A stretch of 64,000 bases of DNA from Enoplolaimus lenunculus (GCA_030248215.1 JASANG010000285.1:61340-125339); one strand, 5' to 3'; counted from the first letter of the stretch, positions 11,201 through 22,712 are shown. Notes: generated from the letters alone by a model not told the origin. Numbers and translations are program-made.

Positions 11201-11333
11201 CATCATGCACTCTTTGTAATATCGAATGTTGCTAGTGAAAAGGAATTAAAAAATATATAGTGGGGGTTTAAGCTTTCTGCCCCCGGCAAAAAATATGATT
11301 CAAATTTTTGTATTGTATCAAATAATTTGGCTA
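11201..11333. other. short unassigned gap
   Basis: AT-rich, with no feature recognised. Confidence 0.3.
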
Positions 11334-11500
11334 CGGACCCGTAGCCAAATAGGGGCCAAAGGGACCTCAGCCGCAATGGAAAAATTTTGGCTCCCCTAGA
11401 AAATTTTCAACCTTACTTGCAATTCATTGAAAACCCTTGAATGCGCCTCCTAAAAAGTTTTAGCCCCCACCTAGCAAGGTGAACTGGCTGCAGGTCTGCA
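11334..11500. mobile_element. MITE, family E (GGACCCGTAGCCA ends)
   Basis: The ends are GGACCCGTAGCCA and TGGCTGCAGGTC. The inner blocks are GGCTCCCCTAGAAAATTTTC and GCCCCCACCTAGCAAGGTG. Relatives are at 11745-11910, 22290-22455, 34617-34772, 43501-43640, 43857-44010, 44432-44565 and 49608-49735. Confidence 0.65.
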
Positions 11501-11744
11501 TGGATACCGTAATATTTGTACAACTGCTTGCATTATGAATGCCAGATTATCATCTGATTTATACCAAGAGGCATTTTTGTATCTTTGTGAAATGTTTTTT
11601 TTCTGGTTTAAATTTGATTGAAAAATTTCAAAAACCCAACACGAACCAGATTTTTAACCAAAAATTTCTACCGATTTATGCTTAATAGGCTATGCATCAC
11701 TTGAACGATCGGAACCAACTACGGATTGCGGAGCAGCGACCCGC

Positions 11745-11910
11745 AGGCCCGTAGCCAAGGGACGGCCAGAGGACCTCAGACCTCCCTGGAAAATAGATAG
11801 CCGCCGGCTAAATATTTGTCAGCATTGGTTCTTGTATCTCATTGAAAACCTTTGTATGCCCTTGAAATTTTTTACCGTCTCCTAGCAAGGTGAGCTGGCT
11901 ACGAGTCTGG
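11745..11910. mobile_element. MITE, family E
   Basis: Same layout as the copy at 11334: AGGCCCGTAGCCAAGGG at one end and GAGCTGGCTACGAGTCTGG at the other, with the AACCTTTGTATGCCC block inside. The gap 11501-11744 holds nothing recognisable. Confidence 0.65.
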
Positions 11911-12264
11911 CGAAGCAAACGAGAACCGAAAGGCAATTTTAATGACATGTACGGTAGGCACAGTACTATTTTTATCAAAATTTTCATTTTATGCGAAGCA
12001 AAATTTTCTTTAAAATTTAGAAGGATGCCCCCCCCTTACCGTATACCCCAGATGCTGCAGTATTGAACATTTGTTAAATCGGAGGGGTTAACTCTTTAGT
12101 TTTAGTCAAATTTAAATTCGATGTAAAGCAAACTAAGTTCACAATTGTAGTTTATGCAAATTTTAACCCCGTTGTTTCAAATCACCGAATGTTCCTTCAA
12201 AAGAGTTTTACCCCCCAAGCATAGTAAGCTGGTTACTTGCCTGCTTACACTGTAAGACAGAGCC
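11911..12264. other. AT-rich intergenic, no feature recognised
   Basis: Short low-GC sequence; a weak family E-like GTTTTACCCCCCAAGC piece lies near 12200. Confidence 0.3.
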
Positions 12265-12572
12265 ATATATATGTCGTAGGCCAATCTGCCATTCAGGCCA
12301 ATTACCAATTGGACTAAGCCAATCTGGTATCCGAATCAAAATGCAGTTTGGCGTAGGCCGACTTGCGATTGTGAGATTTCGTATAACAACAGTGATGTAA
12401 TACCAACGTTGATTGGTTAAAGGTATTGCGTGTGTCCAAATAATCAAATCTGATTACTCCATAATTTCAATAGCAGTTTAGCCCAGGCCACACTGCTATT
12501 ACATAAAATAGCAGATTGGCCCAGGCCAATTAGTAATTGGCCTGAATAGCAAGTTGGCCTACGACATATACA
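12265..12572. mobile_element. fold-back MITE with ~45 bp inverted ends
   Basis: TATATGTCGTAGGCCAA…GGCCAATTACCAATTGG at the left is inverted at the right as CCAATTAGTAATTGGCC…GGCCTACGACATATA. The interior repeats GGCCAAT/CCAGGCCA motifs. Right after it, 12593-12640 is a lone family D end. Confidence 0.7.
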
Positions 12573-12853
12573 TAAAAAATATATTAGTTCTGCTGTAGTA
12601 ACTCGAATAAGACGGAAATGACTGATATTTAATTTCAACCAAACACCTGTTTATTTGAACCCCACCGGAACCGATCTTAGCGCCCCCTTGAAACCCCATT
12701 TGGGTTCCTGGCCTAAAAAAGGATCGAAATCGACGAACATAATCAATTGTAAACTCCACGGGATCCAAAAATAAAATTTGTTGAGAAATTTGAACAAAAT
12801 ATGCGCATGGCTTCACGCTCGTTTCACTTGCAAAATTTCTTACAAGTCAAGCG

Positions 12854-12982
12854 ATGAATGTTGCGGTGATTACCCGCGTGGTATTCGTCGCTGTTCCGCC
12901 ACTGTTTTTACCCTGTATTGCTCACAAATATGGAGATTGCATGTTTGATACCAATAGGCGATGCCTAAAACGCAATATTTGA
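12854..12982 (+). CDS. possible small secreted peptide ORF, 42 residues (weak)
   Basis: The ATG opens a 42-codon frame. Residues 1-23 are hydrophobic after a short start (RVVFVAVPPLFLPCIA), like a signal peptide. They are followed by HKYGDCMFDTNRRCLKRNI with two cysteines and basic pairs, then TGA. GC and codon use are higher than in the flanks. No donor site, homologue or upstream exon is seen, and the length is within chance. It may also be the first exon of a larger gene. Confidence 0.2.
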   Translation: MNVAVITRVVFVAVPPLFLPCIAHKYGDCMFDTNRRCLKRNI

Positions 12983-13009
12983 CAGATTGGTAATGGACGC
13001 TCCAGCTTT

Positions 13010-13185
13010 AACCTTTTCTGACAGGAATATTTTCAATTTCATATGAGATTTAATTTCAAGGTAACATTCGATCCACAGTCTCTCGGGTGGGTGGCGTTGA
13101 CGATGACCACTGTGCTAGAGCTTGACGCTCGAGCCCGAGTAGGCTCTCACGTGTTGTAGAGATTTTGCACTGCGCACATATGTTA
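13010..13185 (-). mobile_element. tRNA-derived SINE fragment
   Basis: It shares GAGCTTGACGCTCGAG…CTCTCACGT…TTGT with 44735-44900. Both contain, on the minus strand, a tRNA-like head followed by a body with an ATATGAGAT/ATATTTTC region. This copy has lost much of the B-box. Confidence 0.5.
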
Positions 13186-13840
13186 TAAATGTTAAACACT
13201 GCTCACAGTTTGTGTATTGCTCGTACATTATTGTATTTAGTTGCTCATAGTATACCCTATGAGTGAATTGTTAATAATGCCAACAGTTGATAATGGGAGT
13301 CTAGAAAAGAGTTTGCAACTTAAGATACATTCCGTGCTACTAAATGTACCACTGTGTTGGTTTTGTTTTTGTCCGACCCTCAATTTTTTCACCTTTATGC
13401 ACAGAATGTACCCAGTTGCATACTCTTGTGAACAGTGGACAGTATCCACTTTTGATACTGAAAAAAGTTGTGTTTATTTTTAGTGAATTAATATTTTAAA
13501 ATTTCAACTACAAATTTAATTTACCATGAATTTTACGGTAACCCCTTGGTTTTATTCAATGCCTTATGTACCACAAATTTACTGTTATGGTAAGTCAAAT
13601 TTTATTTAAATCAGGGGAACCATTTTCACACCACTTCCCTGGCCCCAAAATTGGTGATACCTCAATAGGAAGGATACTGAGAAAGGTTAAGCTAAGACTG
13701 AAACAAATTTTCGCTGGGGGATACCCTGGGGCACAAAAGGGTAAGCCCCCCAAATATAGTTTTTTGTTTAATGCCCCCGTACCCTTAGTGTGGGAGCGCT
13801 CTTGTCCAGAGACTTCCCTCACATATTTTAAAATAAGGAT
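13186..13840. other. intergenic; family G fragment 13258-13434
   Basis: The end CCAGTTGCATACTCTTG at about 13411-13427 matches family G. The stretch 13560-13830 is GC-richer (…CCCCTGGGGCAC…) but has no supported frame. Confidence 0.35.
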
Positions 13841-14044
13841 CCCGTATTCTCAAATGTGTGTAGCAATCAGTTGGTGACAGGTTTTTAACTTTTAAACCGC
13901 TGAATGTAGAGCCTAAAAATTCAGCACATATTTCGTATATTTGCTCTACTTCTGTGCTAATTTTCAGCTAAACAACTGCAATAGTGAGGTTGAAAACCTA
14001 TTGCTAAACTGGTGATAGTTGCTATACATATTTGAGAATATGGG
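13841..14044. mobile_element. MITE, family H (CCC[AG]TATTCTCAAATGTGTGTAGC ends)
   Basis: The inverted ends are CCCGTATTCTCAAATGTGTG and CATATTTGAGAATATGGG. A second complete copy is at 26002-26206. Confidence 0.65.
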
Positions 14045-14210
14045 CCGAAGATTTTTGCGACAAATTATTTTTTGTCTGAATAAATATTGTCTGGCTTGTC
14101 ACACTTGAATCGCGAAATTGGTTCACTACACTTTTCTTTTGGGGTAATTCATAGTTGAACCGACGTACGGTTTAAATACCTATTCTCTCAAATGAGCATG
14201 GTCGAAACTA

Positions 14211-14429
14211 CACTGCAAAAAATGGTGAGTCAAATTGACTCTCTCCGAAATAGGCTTTTTTGACTACACAAACTCAGTCAAATTCGACTTTCACCAAGTC
14301 AAATTCAACTAACCCGAATCACTCAGTGAGTAGAATTTGACTCTGGTGGAGTCGAATTTGACTCAGTTTGTGTAGTCAGGAAAAGCCTATTTCGGAGAGA
14401 GTCCCTACGACTCACCATTTTTTACAGTG
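14211..14429. mobile_element. fold-back MITE, family C, almost a full palindrome
   Basis: CACTGCAAAAAATGGTGAGT at the left pairs with ACTCACCATTTTTTACAGTG at the right. The arms extend about 75 bp each (GACTCTCTCCGAAATAGGC / GCCTATTTCGGAGAGAGTC). It is flanked by TA on both sides. Shorter copies are at 21456-21551 and 53404-53562. Confidence 0.8.
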
Positions 14430-14740
14430 TAAAGTTTACAGTTGAAATCACTGCTATAATGCGCTCGGTTACTCGCTGGCTGAGTCTACAAGATTTTTTT
14501 CAACTGACTCTATTGAAGACGGGAGAGTAGGCTTGAGTCACGTCGCCACGCAAACTGTCTACTGGACTGCCTACCAGGACAGCGTCCGGAATCGATGAAA
14601 ATTTTAGGGTCACTGAGAAAGCTGATTCGCTGTAAGGGTCGTTGGTCATGGATTGCTAAGCCTTAATAGTCAGCTCAATATTCTTCGGAATTAAAATAAT
14701 TTGGAAGGGGTATATTATTGATGTTGAAACTGTTCCATGC
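14430..14740. other. unassigned, moderate GC
   Basis: One plus-strand frame is open from 14444 to TGA at 14598 (…VGLSHVATQTVYWTAYQ…), but the minus strand is open over the same part. No firm splice site was seen. Confidence 0.3.
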
Positions 14741-14972
14741 CGGGGCCCAACTAAACATCAGGGGCGGAACGCTTTTATGTGGGACTAGATTAGAATAAGC
14801 TTAATCTTTAGTCTAACCGTTTTGCTTGGTTTAGGTTTTGGATTGTGGAAAAATTTTGGCCCCCCTAAAAGATTTTCAATCTTTAAAGTAACTGGAAACC
14901 ATTGAATGCCCCTCCTGAAAAATGTTTGTGTCCCCCCAGCAAGCTGAGCTTGCTACGTGCTAGCATGACCCC
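14741..14972. mobile_element. truncated family A MITE joined to a family E fragment
   Basis: The part 14741-14837 has GGGGCCCAACTAAACATCAGG…GGCGGAACG and loses its far end. The part 14838-14972 is the inner part of family E (TTGGCCCCCCTAAAAGATTTTC). Confidence 0.5.
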
Positions 14973-15663
14973 GAATTCTCTCCATGTTAAGATACTTTCT
15001 CCGGATTCAGAGCCCATTTACAACCTCCAGGATCTACACAAACTATGCATCTTCGTTCACATCCGATTATAATTCCATTCATGACCAAAGGGCGTAGTAT
15101 GAGAAGGGCTGTTTTGGGGTCAAACCCCCATTTTTGACATATCTGTCCAAGGGTTTGTTGATACTTTTAAGGTTCAGCGCAACAAACTTGCGTCACTTCA
15201 AAATATTCATATAACATAAACCCCTTGTTTTCGAAAATTAACGCTCGAACCTATGTCCATCACGCCACTGACGTTACGTAGAAGCATGCAGTGCCTCTGA
15301 CGTCACAACCGTGGGAAAATTAATTTTTTTTCTCACGTATCGTGTGCCACGTCGCCAGCCAACTGCGCAATCATTGCCCATATATGCATACGTATATACA
15401 TGGTCTGGCGCCAGTAAGTCTCGTGCGTCTATGGTCGATGATGTGACGTCATAAAGTGTCTATAGACGCATATACCATGAGGTATACAACATATCTATGG
15501 TAGGCTAAGGGACTTTGAGCCCACATGGTTTTATACTCAAAGATATATGGGTAAGACGTCACTCAGCGGTTTTTGATACCTAGTGGTAGTTACGTAAATG
15601 CTGGTTATATATCGGGTTTGTGGTTTACATACATATATGTATATATATGTATGTATTTGTATG
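14973..15663. other. intergenic, no gene recognised
   Basis: It contains TATGCATACGTATATACATGG-like simple sequence and a TATG run at about 15626-15663. No coding support was seen. Confidence 0.35.
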
Positions 15664-15760
15664 TATATATTCATGGTGGCCGGCTCAGTTGGTCTAGCTA
15701 CGCTTAGGGTGTTCGTTAATATGTGTGTCGCAGGTTCTATACCTCGGTTGTGGCTTTTGG
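15664..15760 (+). mobile_element. tRNA-like SINE head
   Basis: TGGCCGGCTCAGTTGGTCTAGC resembles a pol III A-box region and GCAGGTTCTATACC a B-box, 45 bp apart. The acceptor stem does not fold well, so this is a tRNA-derived SINE remnant, not a tRNA gene. Confidence 0.4.
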
Positions 15761-16066
15761 TGAATCTGAGGTATTTTGGTTGCGTTTCCACGCTTCGATC
15801 TCGGTCAGATTGGTTAAAATTTATTCCCATCAGCTGTGAAATGTCACATTTAAGGTAAATTAAAAAGTTTTTCAATGAATTAAAAATGAATTTTTAAAGT
15901 AATTTAAAACATGATTTTGCGTAGGATTTTTGGTTGATTTTGAAGTTTTAAAGTGAAAAATTTGCTGACATTTTTAGTTTGTCAAGTTTTCGATTTGGAT
16001 ATCAGCGAACGGTCATCAGGTTTGGTTTTTAGGATATTTTGCAGTTTTGCACAAAGTTTTTTTGTC

Positions 16067-16139
16067 TCGAAATTGCTAACTTGCAAATTTACGCTTGCAC
16101 TTGCAACTGCAAGCAGTATTTGCAAGTTAGCAATTTCGA
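16067..16139. repeat. perfect 22-bp stem hairpin
   Basis: TCGAAATTGCTAACTTGCAAAT at 16067-16088 is exactly inverted at 16118-16139 around a 29-nt loop that is itself rich in TTGCA. Confidence 0.75.
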
Positions 16140-16692
16140 AAAAACAACTTTTGAACGCAGTATTTGCAAATATGCACTGCTTTATTTTATTGGAATTTGG
16201 GAATAAAATTGTTGCAATAAAGATGTGTACAAATGATTGACTTAACTTTGTCTCAGCTAAAATTTCCGTTATTAACAGAAATAGGGAGATGAGTCGCATT
16301 TTCAATAGTATTTGTTCAACCTCTTGGCTATAGATCAGAACCGTAACAGTAACCATATGAGCTCAACCTAAGACTAAGTCGAAGTATCAAATAGAGCTAT
16401 ACCTAAACCTAAGCCTAAACAACAAAATAGTCTAAAGCACAAGCTTACTCTATTGCAGTCCTTTGGAAAAACTGTACGTCTTCAACAATTTTGCAGTTAT
16501 GATTTAGCCAGATCTGATGCAATGAAAGATTAGATTAGAGTTTTCCTGTTAAGATATTAATTTAAGTTTTGTTTTCTTTTTTGTTAAAAATCCGTATATT
16601 TTATTGCGGTTTTCTGTATCGTCAATACTTTTTTGTCAGAATTACGGCCCAGAAATACAGACGTAACTCACAGAATTTTATTAGAAAACATA
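16140..16692. other. intergenic with a degraded family A piece near 16390-16480
   Basis: AGCACAAGCTTACTCTATTGCAGTC is a family A fragment. The rest is AT-rich. Confidence 0.35.
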
Positions 16693-16882
16693 GCCAACGT
16701 GAAGAACAGGAGCGGAACAGTATTATGAACATATTTTAAGCCTAAGCTTCATCGTAAGAATGAGCATATTCCTAAACCTCAGCGTAAGCCTAAGCCAAGG
16801 AACAAAAAGTTAGTCTGAAGCTTAAGCTTACTCTATTCCAGTCCCAGAGAAAACCGTTCCGCCTCTGATCTTTACATCGGCC
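16693..16882 (-). mobile_element. MITE, family A (TTAGGC-bearing)
   Basis: The ends GCCAACGTGAAGAACAGGAG and CTGATCTTTACATCGGCC are present. The interior carries CTAAACCTCAGCGTAAGCC and the CTTAAGCTTACTCTATTCCAG block. Confidence 0.7.
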
Positions 16883-17844
16883 GAAAACATTTCAGGATTA
16901 ATGTTTTCGTAAGAGAATTTTACTGTTTTTTGCTAATATTCGGTATTGAGAAAATTGACGCAAATAATTTTTATGCAGCTGTAAAATATAGAATTTTCGT
17001 TATTTTTTTCGGTCTGGCAAACTCGTTCCGATTGGTGCAACTTTCTCACTCTGATCCGTTGCCCGAAAGGAATTTAACCAAATTAAATATTCAACATTTG
17101 GTATTTAATCTATTTTTGCTCGAAAGTTCTTTTAGCCAATGAAATTTCGTAGAAATGATATCATTACTAAACCAACAAATTTCAAATTCGATTTGCCAGA
17201 AAAAAAACTGGCAGGTGAAAAAAATTGAATTGTAGAGAATTTACGTATTTTTGAACTGAAGTTCAAAGGTTATTTTTGGTCATATTCGAAATGATCGAGC
17301 TTTGAACCTAAACCTCACCTGGGGCCAAACTTCCAATGAGTTGATTAATCAACTCAGCGAGCGAATTAGTTTATTTCTGGTTATTTCTGAGCTAATAGCA
17401 GCGAACGTTAACTCGTTCTTCGAATATTTCTTTCCGGGTTACAACTGTAAAGTACAAATTTCATTCCGCTATGATTAAACCACAAACAGGCATTGTTTAT
17501 AGCATAGTTGTTAAAGCGTCACATTTACACTGTCCCACATATTTATAAGGTTAAGTGCTTTAGCTTAGACTTTGGCTTGAATGAAAGCTTAGACAAAGTT
17601 TAACCTTAGGTTTAAGCCTAAGCCAAAGCCTGAGCCTATTAACCTGTTGGGGGAAGCGTTCAATTTTAGGTTATAACGTTTGGTTTTTCGAAACGCGTAC
17701 AACACCAAATTCGCCTTAAAAATGCATTCATTTTCAAACATTTTTAGTTGTCGTCAACACAGTCAAAATATTTAATTTAATTTCAGTATTAAAATTGCGT
17801 TTGGCTTTTCGCTCGAGAGCTTTTTAGTTTCACTGCAACTCTCG
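16883..17844. other. intergenic; family B remnant at about 17330-17420
   Basis: CCAATGAGTTGATTAATCAACTC is family B-like. At 17560-17640 are TTTGGCTT/CCTAAGCC hexamer-like runs. No supported coding frame was seen. Confidence 0.35.
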
Positions 17845-18078
17845 TCAAAAGAATTCTGGAACCGTCGCTGAATTATTAGTGTTTAAAAACGAATTAACTG
17901 TCTCGAATTGTGAGTTGAATCTACGAACCGGTAGCGCATCCGGTAGTGAGAGAGAGAATTGTTCCGGAAGAAACCCACAGGTCTCGCAATGACCCGAGTC
18001 GAGTGTTTCAAAAATACAAATTTTGAACGGAAAGTTTGCGAATATCGTTGGCAAATCGGCCTCAGGGCCACTGTTACT
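17845..18078 (-). CDS. possible terminal coding exon, 77 codons (weak)
   Basis: On the minus strand a good acceptor (TTTCTTATAAGCTTAG) is followed by 77 open codons and TGA. The product reads EADLPTIFANFPFKICIFE, then a CxxC pair (HCETCG). I know no matching family. Two phase-0 segments upstream could precede it: 19225-19178 (16 codons, CTGTAG acceptor, CAG|GTACG donor) and 20589-20536 (ATG, 18 codons, donor GTAAGT). A second frame is also open for 60 codons here, so chance is a serious alternative. Confidence 0.2.
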   Translation of the reverse strand, partial: SNSGPEADLPTIFANFPFKICIFETLDSGHCETCGFLPEQFSLSLPDALPVRRFNSQFETVNSFLNTNNSATVPEFF

Positions 18079-18209
18079 CTAAGCTTATAAGAAACCCCTG
18101 GCTAATGGTACCCGATGTTTCTCATATGTTTAATTGTGTAGTTGGAATTTTGAAATTTGCTTATTGTATTAATACATTCTTTGATTTATATACATGTACA
18201 TAAATATCT

Positions 18210-18600
18210 GGGTTCAACCGGAATTCGTGCAAAAATTCAATTCCTCTGCCTGTACCGGTTCCTGCATTCAAAGATGTAGAAACCGGAATTTTTACAATTT
18301 TGTGGCAAATTTTCATAATCACTTAAATACTGGAAACTTTGTTATTAAAAAATTGTTATTGCGAAATGACTGTTTTTGCAATTAGTTCAATTTTGTTAAT
18401 AAACTGTCGCGGACGTGGTTTTGCATAATTTGATCATGAAATACCTGAAAATTCACACGGTAGCAATTTTTTGGCAAGTTTTCTAAACTGTCCAACAGTC
18501 ATTCGGTGAGGAAAATTATTTCAAATTTCGGTTCCTGCAAAGAGATTCAATTCCTGTTCCTGTTCCTGTTCCGGCAACATTTAGGTCTAATCGGATCCCT
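18210..18600 (+). mobile_element. dispersed element, family I (GGGTTCAACCGGAATTC)
   Basis: It starts GGGTTCAACCGGAATTCGTG and ends in CCTGTTCCTGTTCCGGCAAC…GATCCCT. An inverted copy is at 22855-23266 and a fragment at about 37595-37662. Confidence 0.65.
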
Positions 18601-18720
18601 GATAAATATTTAACTTTCATATTACAAAATATATAATCACTTGAAATCGGAGCAATTTTAATGTCCAAACACATTTAGATTTAGGCTGAACGAAGCACAA
18701 ATGCTTAATTTTAGGATTTA

Positions 18721-18850
18721 AATATATACATATACATATATAGATATAGATATATATTATATATAGATATAGATATATTATATATAGATATAGATCTATA
18801 TTATATATAATATATATCTACATCTATATATATGTATGTATATATAGCAA
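18721..18850. repeat. AT microsatellite (TATAGATATAGA type)
   Basis: It is built of TATATA and TATAGATATAGA units. Because it is palindromic it can fold on itself. Confidence 0.85.
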
Positions 18851-20695
18851 GTTTGTGGACCTAAGCATGTGCTGTAGTTTTAGGAGTAGGCAAAAAGGCT
18901 TTGTCAGAGGGGGGGCATAAAATGGCATGGGTCCCAATGGCTTTCAAAAAATTAGCTGTGGGCAAGTTATTCATACACAAACCACACATGTACAATCGAT
19001 GCGAGTACGGCAAAGTCAGCCTGAGCCCACAAATATTACTCGGTTTCAATTAGAAATAAAAGTTTACACTTCACGTTTTACCAAGAATGATATGCGATTT
19101 ATAGCAGAATGAAGGTTATCAATGGTCATTGAAGTAGCGAGTGTACCGCGACACAGTGGTACAATTGTTTGTCGTACCTGTCCCTTAGACGCGAGCCTAT
19201 GAGGCGTGTGAACCCGGCTGAGCCCCTACAGAAAAGTTTTAGCCTTGGTGAAAAGTTTAACCTGCTGTAGATTTGTATTTGTACCTGTGCCTGTATCAGA
19301 TTTCTTTAAAACCCTACAAGTGCTTGTGCCCTGGATTCGTGCTATGGGCCGTCATACCCTTAAAATATCGGAGCCAACTATAACCAAAACACCCTGTCAA
19401 AAAATTTTGAAAATTTTAAAATTTGGAAGCAAACTTTTAACCAGGGAGTAACCGGATATGCGTTTCCGTGTCCGGTAAACGTCGATATTCATTTGCGTTA
19501 TAGAAATACCGGAAATTGTGTTTATTTTTTACGCTCAAAATTAGGTAGGTATATATCAAGTATATAGTCGCAATTGTTCATTATAGATATGCTGCAATTT
19601 GTTCGAAATGAAACAAAAATTACAAAATTCATCCAAAATCTTAAAAAATTTCGGTGCATCCGCCATTTTTTCTTTCAAATTTTCCAAATCCTGGTAAATA
19701 TTTGCACGCCGCAAATTGTGTTTTCAGAAAAATAAAACATACTCGAAGCTTTTATACTTCAATATTCGTTTTCTGTTTCCGTAATTTTGATCGCTATCGG
19801 TTTTCGCTATTTTTGCTATTCGTATTTTTAATACTATTAATGGTATTCTACGGTAAAAACTTCAGCATTTTCGGATCTTAGGTTACCCCACATTAATTTG
19901 GAGGGGGTCTCGCATACTTTGCATCCCCACTGCCTCCGTTTAATATTTTTGCTACCTTCAACCATGTCGGGCTGCCCTTCGGTTACAGTACTGTACCTCT
20001 TCACTGCTTCGCTGGAATCTAAATTTTTCCCAAACTAAAATTAAACCTAAACCATATGTATAAAGTTACGTCTGAAAAAAATTCCTAAATTATAAATAGA
20101 AAACTTTACAGAGGCAGTTCGTAATTTTGTAAACTCAGGTCAAACCTGATTTTATAGTTATTTCTTATAGAAATTTCAGATTAAAATATTTATCCCAAAA
20201 TAAACACTCCCTATTGATACCTCTGTGGTATATTTCAATTTCAAATTGTTTTTACTCAAATTACGTTAAATGCTGCTGTGAATTTGTCGTTCAAATGTTA
20301 TGTTTTCTTTGTAAATTATAAATATTTTTCAATATTAACATTCGCGGTAATGTTTATTATAATGAATTCGGGTTAAATTGCAAATAAATAATATCGAACT
20401 GACAAGGTAATACTTGGTTTGTGTCCATCATTAATATGTCTTTGTTTGCGTCAATTTTAGCTTTACCTCCCTCGACACATATATATTTTGTTTATATAAA
20501 TAAGCATACAGTCACAGACGTGATAAGTAACTTACGCACACTGTCTGAATGGGGAGATATAGTGTGTTTCTGGTATTACGCCAGCGCATGGAGGTGGCTT
20601 TTGTTAGCTAATCGACTACGATGAACAAAAACAGTAAGCGATTACCTAACTAAGCCACATCCATACACACACGCGGAGGCAGAGAATACTAGCAA
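18851..20695. other. intergenic, no firm feature
   Basis: This is AT-rich, mostly unique-looking DNA. Two weak phase-0 segments on the minus strand (19178-19225, 20536-20589) are noted under the exon candidate at 17845. The open frames are otherwise shorter than expected for genes. Confidence 0.35.
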
Positions 20696-20749
20696 AGCAA
20701 AAATTACCTAGCTAGTGCAACGTTTGACACTAGCTAGGTAATTTTTGCT
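20696..20749. repeat. perfect 22-bp stem hairpin
   Basis: AGCAAAAATTACCTAGCTAGTG is exactly inverted at 20728-20749 with a 10-nt loop. CTAGCTAG is itself palindromic. Confidence 0.8.
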
Positions 20750-20772
20750 AGCTAGCATTTCTTGCTAGAGTG

Positions 20773-20890
20773 TGTATTACTCGCATTATAGCATAACAGT
20801 AATCGCACATATTTGTATATATGTAGATATTTTTGTATATATACATATATGTATATTTACTGTATACGCAGTATAATGCGAGTAGTATAC
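20773..20890. mobile_element. small fold-back element
   Basis: GTATTACTCGCATTATAGC and GTATAATGCGAGTAGTATAC are inverted around TATGTA-rich DNA. Confidence 0.5.
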
Positions 20891-22289
20891 ATGAGAGTTC
20901 ATGCGTCAACGCGCGAGTACATGGGATTTGTTTATAGTGTCATGTCTACGTTCATTGAGGGTGGGTTCTTGTATTATAAATATTGAGGTTTTGTGGGTAG
21001 ATGCAATGAAAAAAATATCGCGACATACGTAGATATACTCTTGAAACTGCTGGTTTGAGTGACGTCAAATTTATGAATGAAAACCTGATTTCGCGTATAG
21101 ACGCGTGTATTTTGCGAATTGTATTTGTAGTACGTAAGAGACGGACTATATTGTGACACTATAATAATGCGTAAAACGTAGTTTGTGAATAGAGTTGACC
21201 CTGGCTGATTGGTTTATAATACTAATTATTATTATTATTATTACTATTATTATACTCTGAATTTAAATTATGACGGGTTCAAAGAGGAAGGTCAATGTCG
21301 TCGAAAAACTTTAATTTTCCGCGCTTATGGTTTATATAAATAATCAATTGGTGCTATTTATGTTTTAACACAGACCCTAACAACTGCAAATACGGTTCTG
21401 ATTCCATTTAATTTCTGGAAACGTGAAAAAAGTGGAGGAAGCCAAATACACATACACTGCAAAAAATGGTGAGTTAAATTGACTCTCTCCAAAATGGGCT
21501 CTACAGGACTACACCAAACTTTTAGTCAGTTTCACCATTTTATGCAGTGTAGAATATAACCCTAAAACGGTTTGAAAGTACAAAAAATATTTAAGTTAAA
21601 CATTAAACTAAATCGAATTTGCTAAGAAATCAGTGCTGGGGAGCCTAGTGAATAGTGAAAAAAACTGTTACGTAATTATATATTAACGTAATATTATATT
21701 AAACAAAAATCTATTTTTAGCTATTAATATTTGTTTCTATAAATACTTAAAAACTAAATAACTGCAACTTAAAGTCTTTTTGTTAAACATATTAATGAAA
21801 CATTAATAATCCATTGGGGAACAGTTAACAGTGTATAATTGAGGTAGGATGATATGGTTTTACGTAGAAGGTTTTATGACGAAAATTAGGAAAAAAATAG
21901 TAATTTTAATAAATAAAAGTATTGAAAGATATTACAATTATTGTTAGGAATTTTATGACAATTTTCTCGCTTCTGTATGATACTCTTAGGCTGACCGAAG
22001 TTACTGTTCTCAAAACATGGGTGCATTTCGACCTGGTTTTACGCTGGGGTGACTGCTATTTTCGCGGATTCTCGTGATTCCCTCTGTTGGTGACTTTTGG
22101 ACGTACCTACCCCAGTCGCGGACGTAGCATACTGCACCGTGTTCGATCATTTTTCATCCGCATAAGCACAAAGTTTCCGAGGGGCGGCGCCTTATAACTT
22201 TCTGACTTATATTCGTGTTTAAAATAGATTTCAGCGTTTAGTGCCTGTGATTTCAAATATTTGTAACCCTTATCTCTAGCTGGCGACGA
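20891..22289. other. intergenic; ATT run and a short family C copy
   Basis: ATT repeats lie at 21218-21253. The part 21456-21551 is a 96-bp family C copy with CACTGCAAAAAATGGTGAGT at one end, CACCATTTTATGCAGTG at the other and TA on both sides. The rest is AT-rich without gene evidence. Confidence 0.5.
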
Positions 22290-22455
22290 CGGACCCGTAG
22301 CTAAGGGGGCAGGGGGGCGGGCTCAGCCCTACATGTAAAACATTTGGCACCCCTGGAAAATTTTCAACCTTGCTTGTAAGTCAACAAAAACCCTTGTATG
22401 CCCAACCTGAAAATTTTTTAGCCCCCCTAGCAAGGTGAGCTGGCTACGGGCCTGG
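22290..22455. mobile_element. MITE, family E
   Basis: GACGGACCCGTAGCTAAGGGG and GAGCTGGCTACGGGCCTGG form the ends. The inner AACCTTGCTTGTAAGTC and AACCCTTGTATGCCC blocks match the other copies. Confidence 0.7.
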
Positions 22456-22569
22456 GTCACGAGCGTAACCAAACAGAGCTGAGCCCATGACATTTTAAAG
22501 TGACTTGTGCCTTTTTTTATATTTAGCTAATGTTACTTTTGAGGGCCGTAACTGTAGTGTTAGCATCAT

Positions 22570-22712
22570 GTTCCTGTAGCCTACGGCTTAGCCTAAGTCT
22601 CAGCGTAAGGATAAGCCTATGACTAAGCTTAAGCTTCAAACTAAACAAAAATTAGTCGAAAGTTTAAGCTTATTTTAATATAGGTCCTGCGAAATATGGT
22701 TCGCCCTGTAAG
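22570..22712 (-). mobile_element. MITE, family A, degraded
   Basis: GCCTAAGTCTCAGCGTAAGG, AAGTTTAAGCTTATTTTAAT and a final GTAACATAGGCC keep the family order. Confidence 0.5.

Noticed and set aside
14444-14598. Plus-strand coding exon (…SHVATQTVYWTAYQ…)
   Set aside because: The opposite strand is open as well and splice borders are poor.
19878-20110. Short plus-strand frame beginning MSGCPSVTVLYLF
   Set aside because: Only 24 codons, with no splice support.
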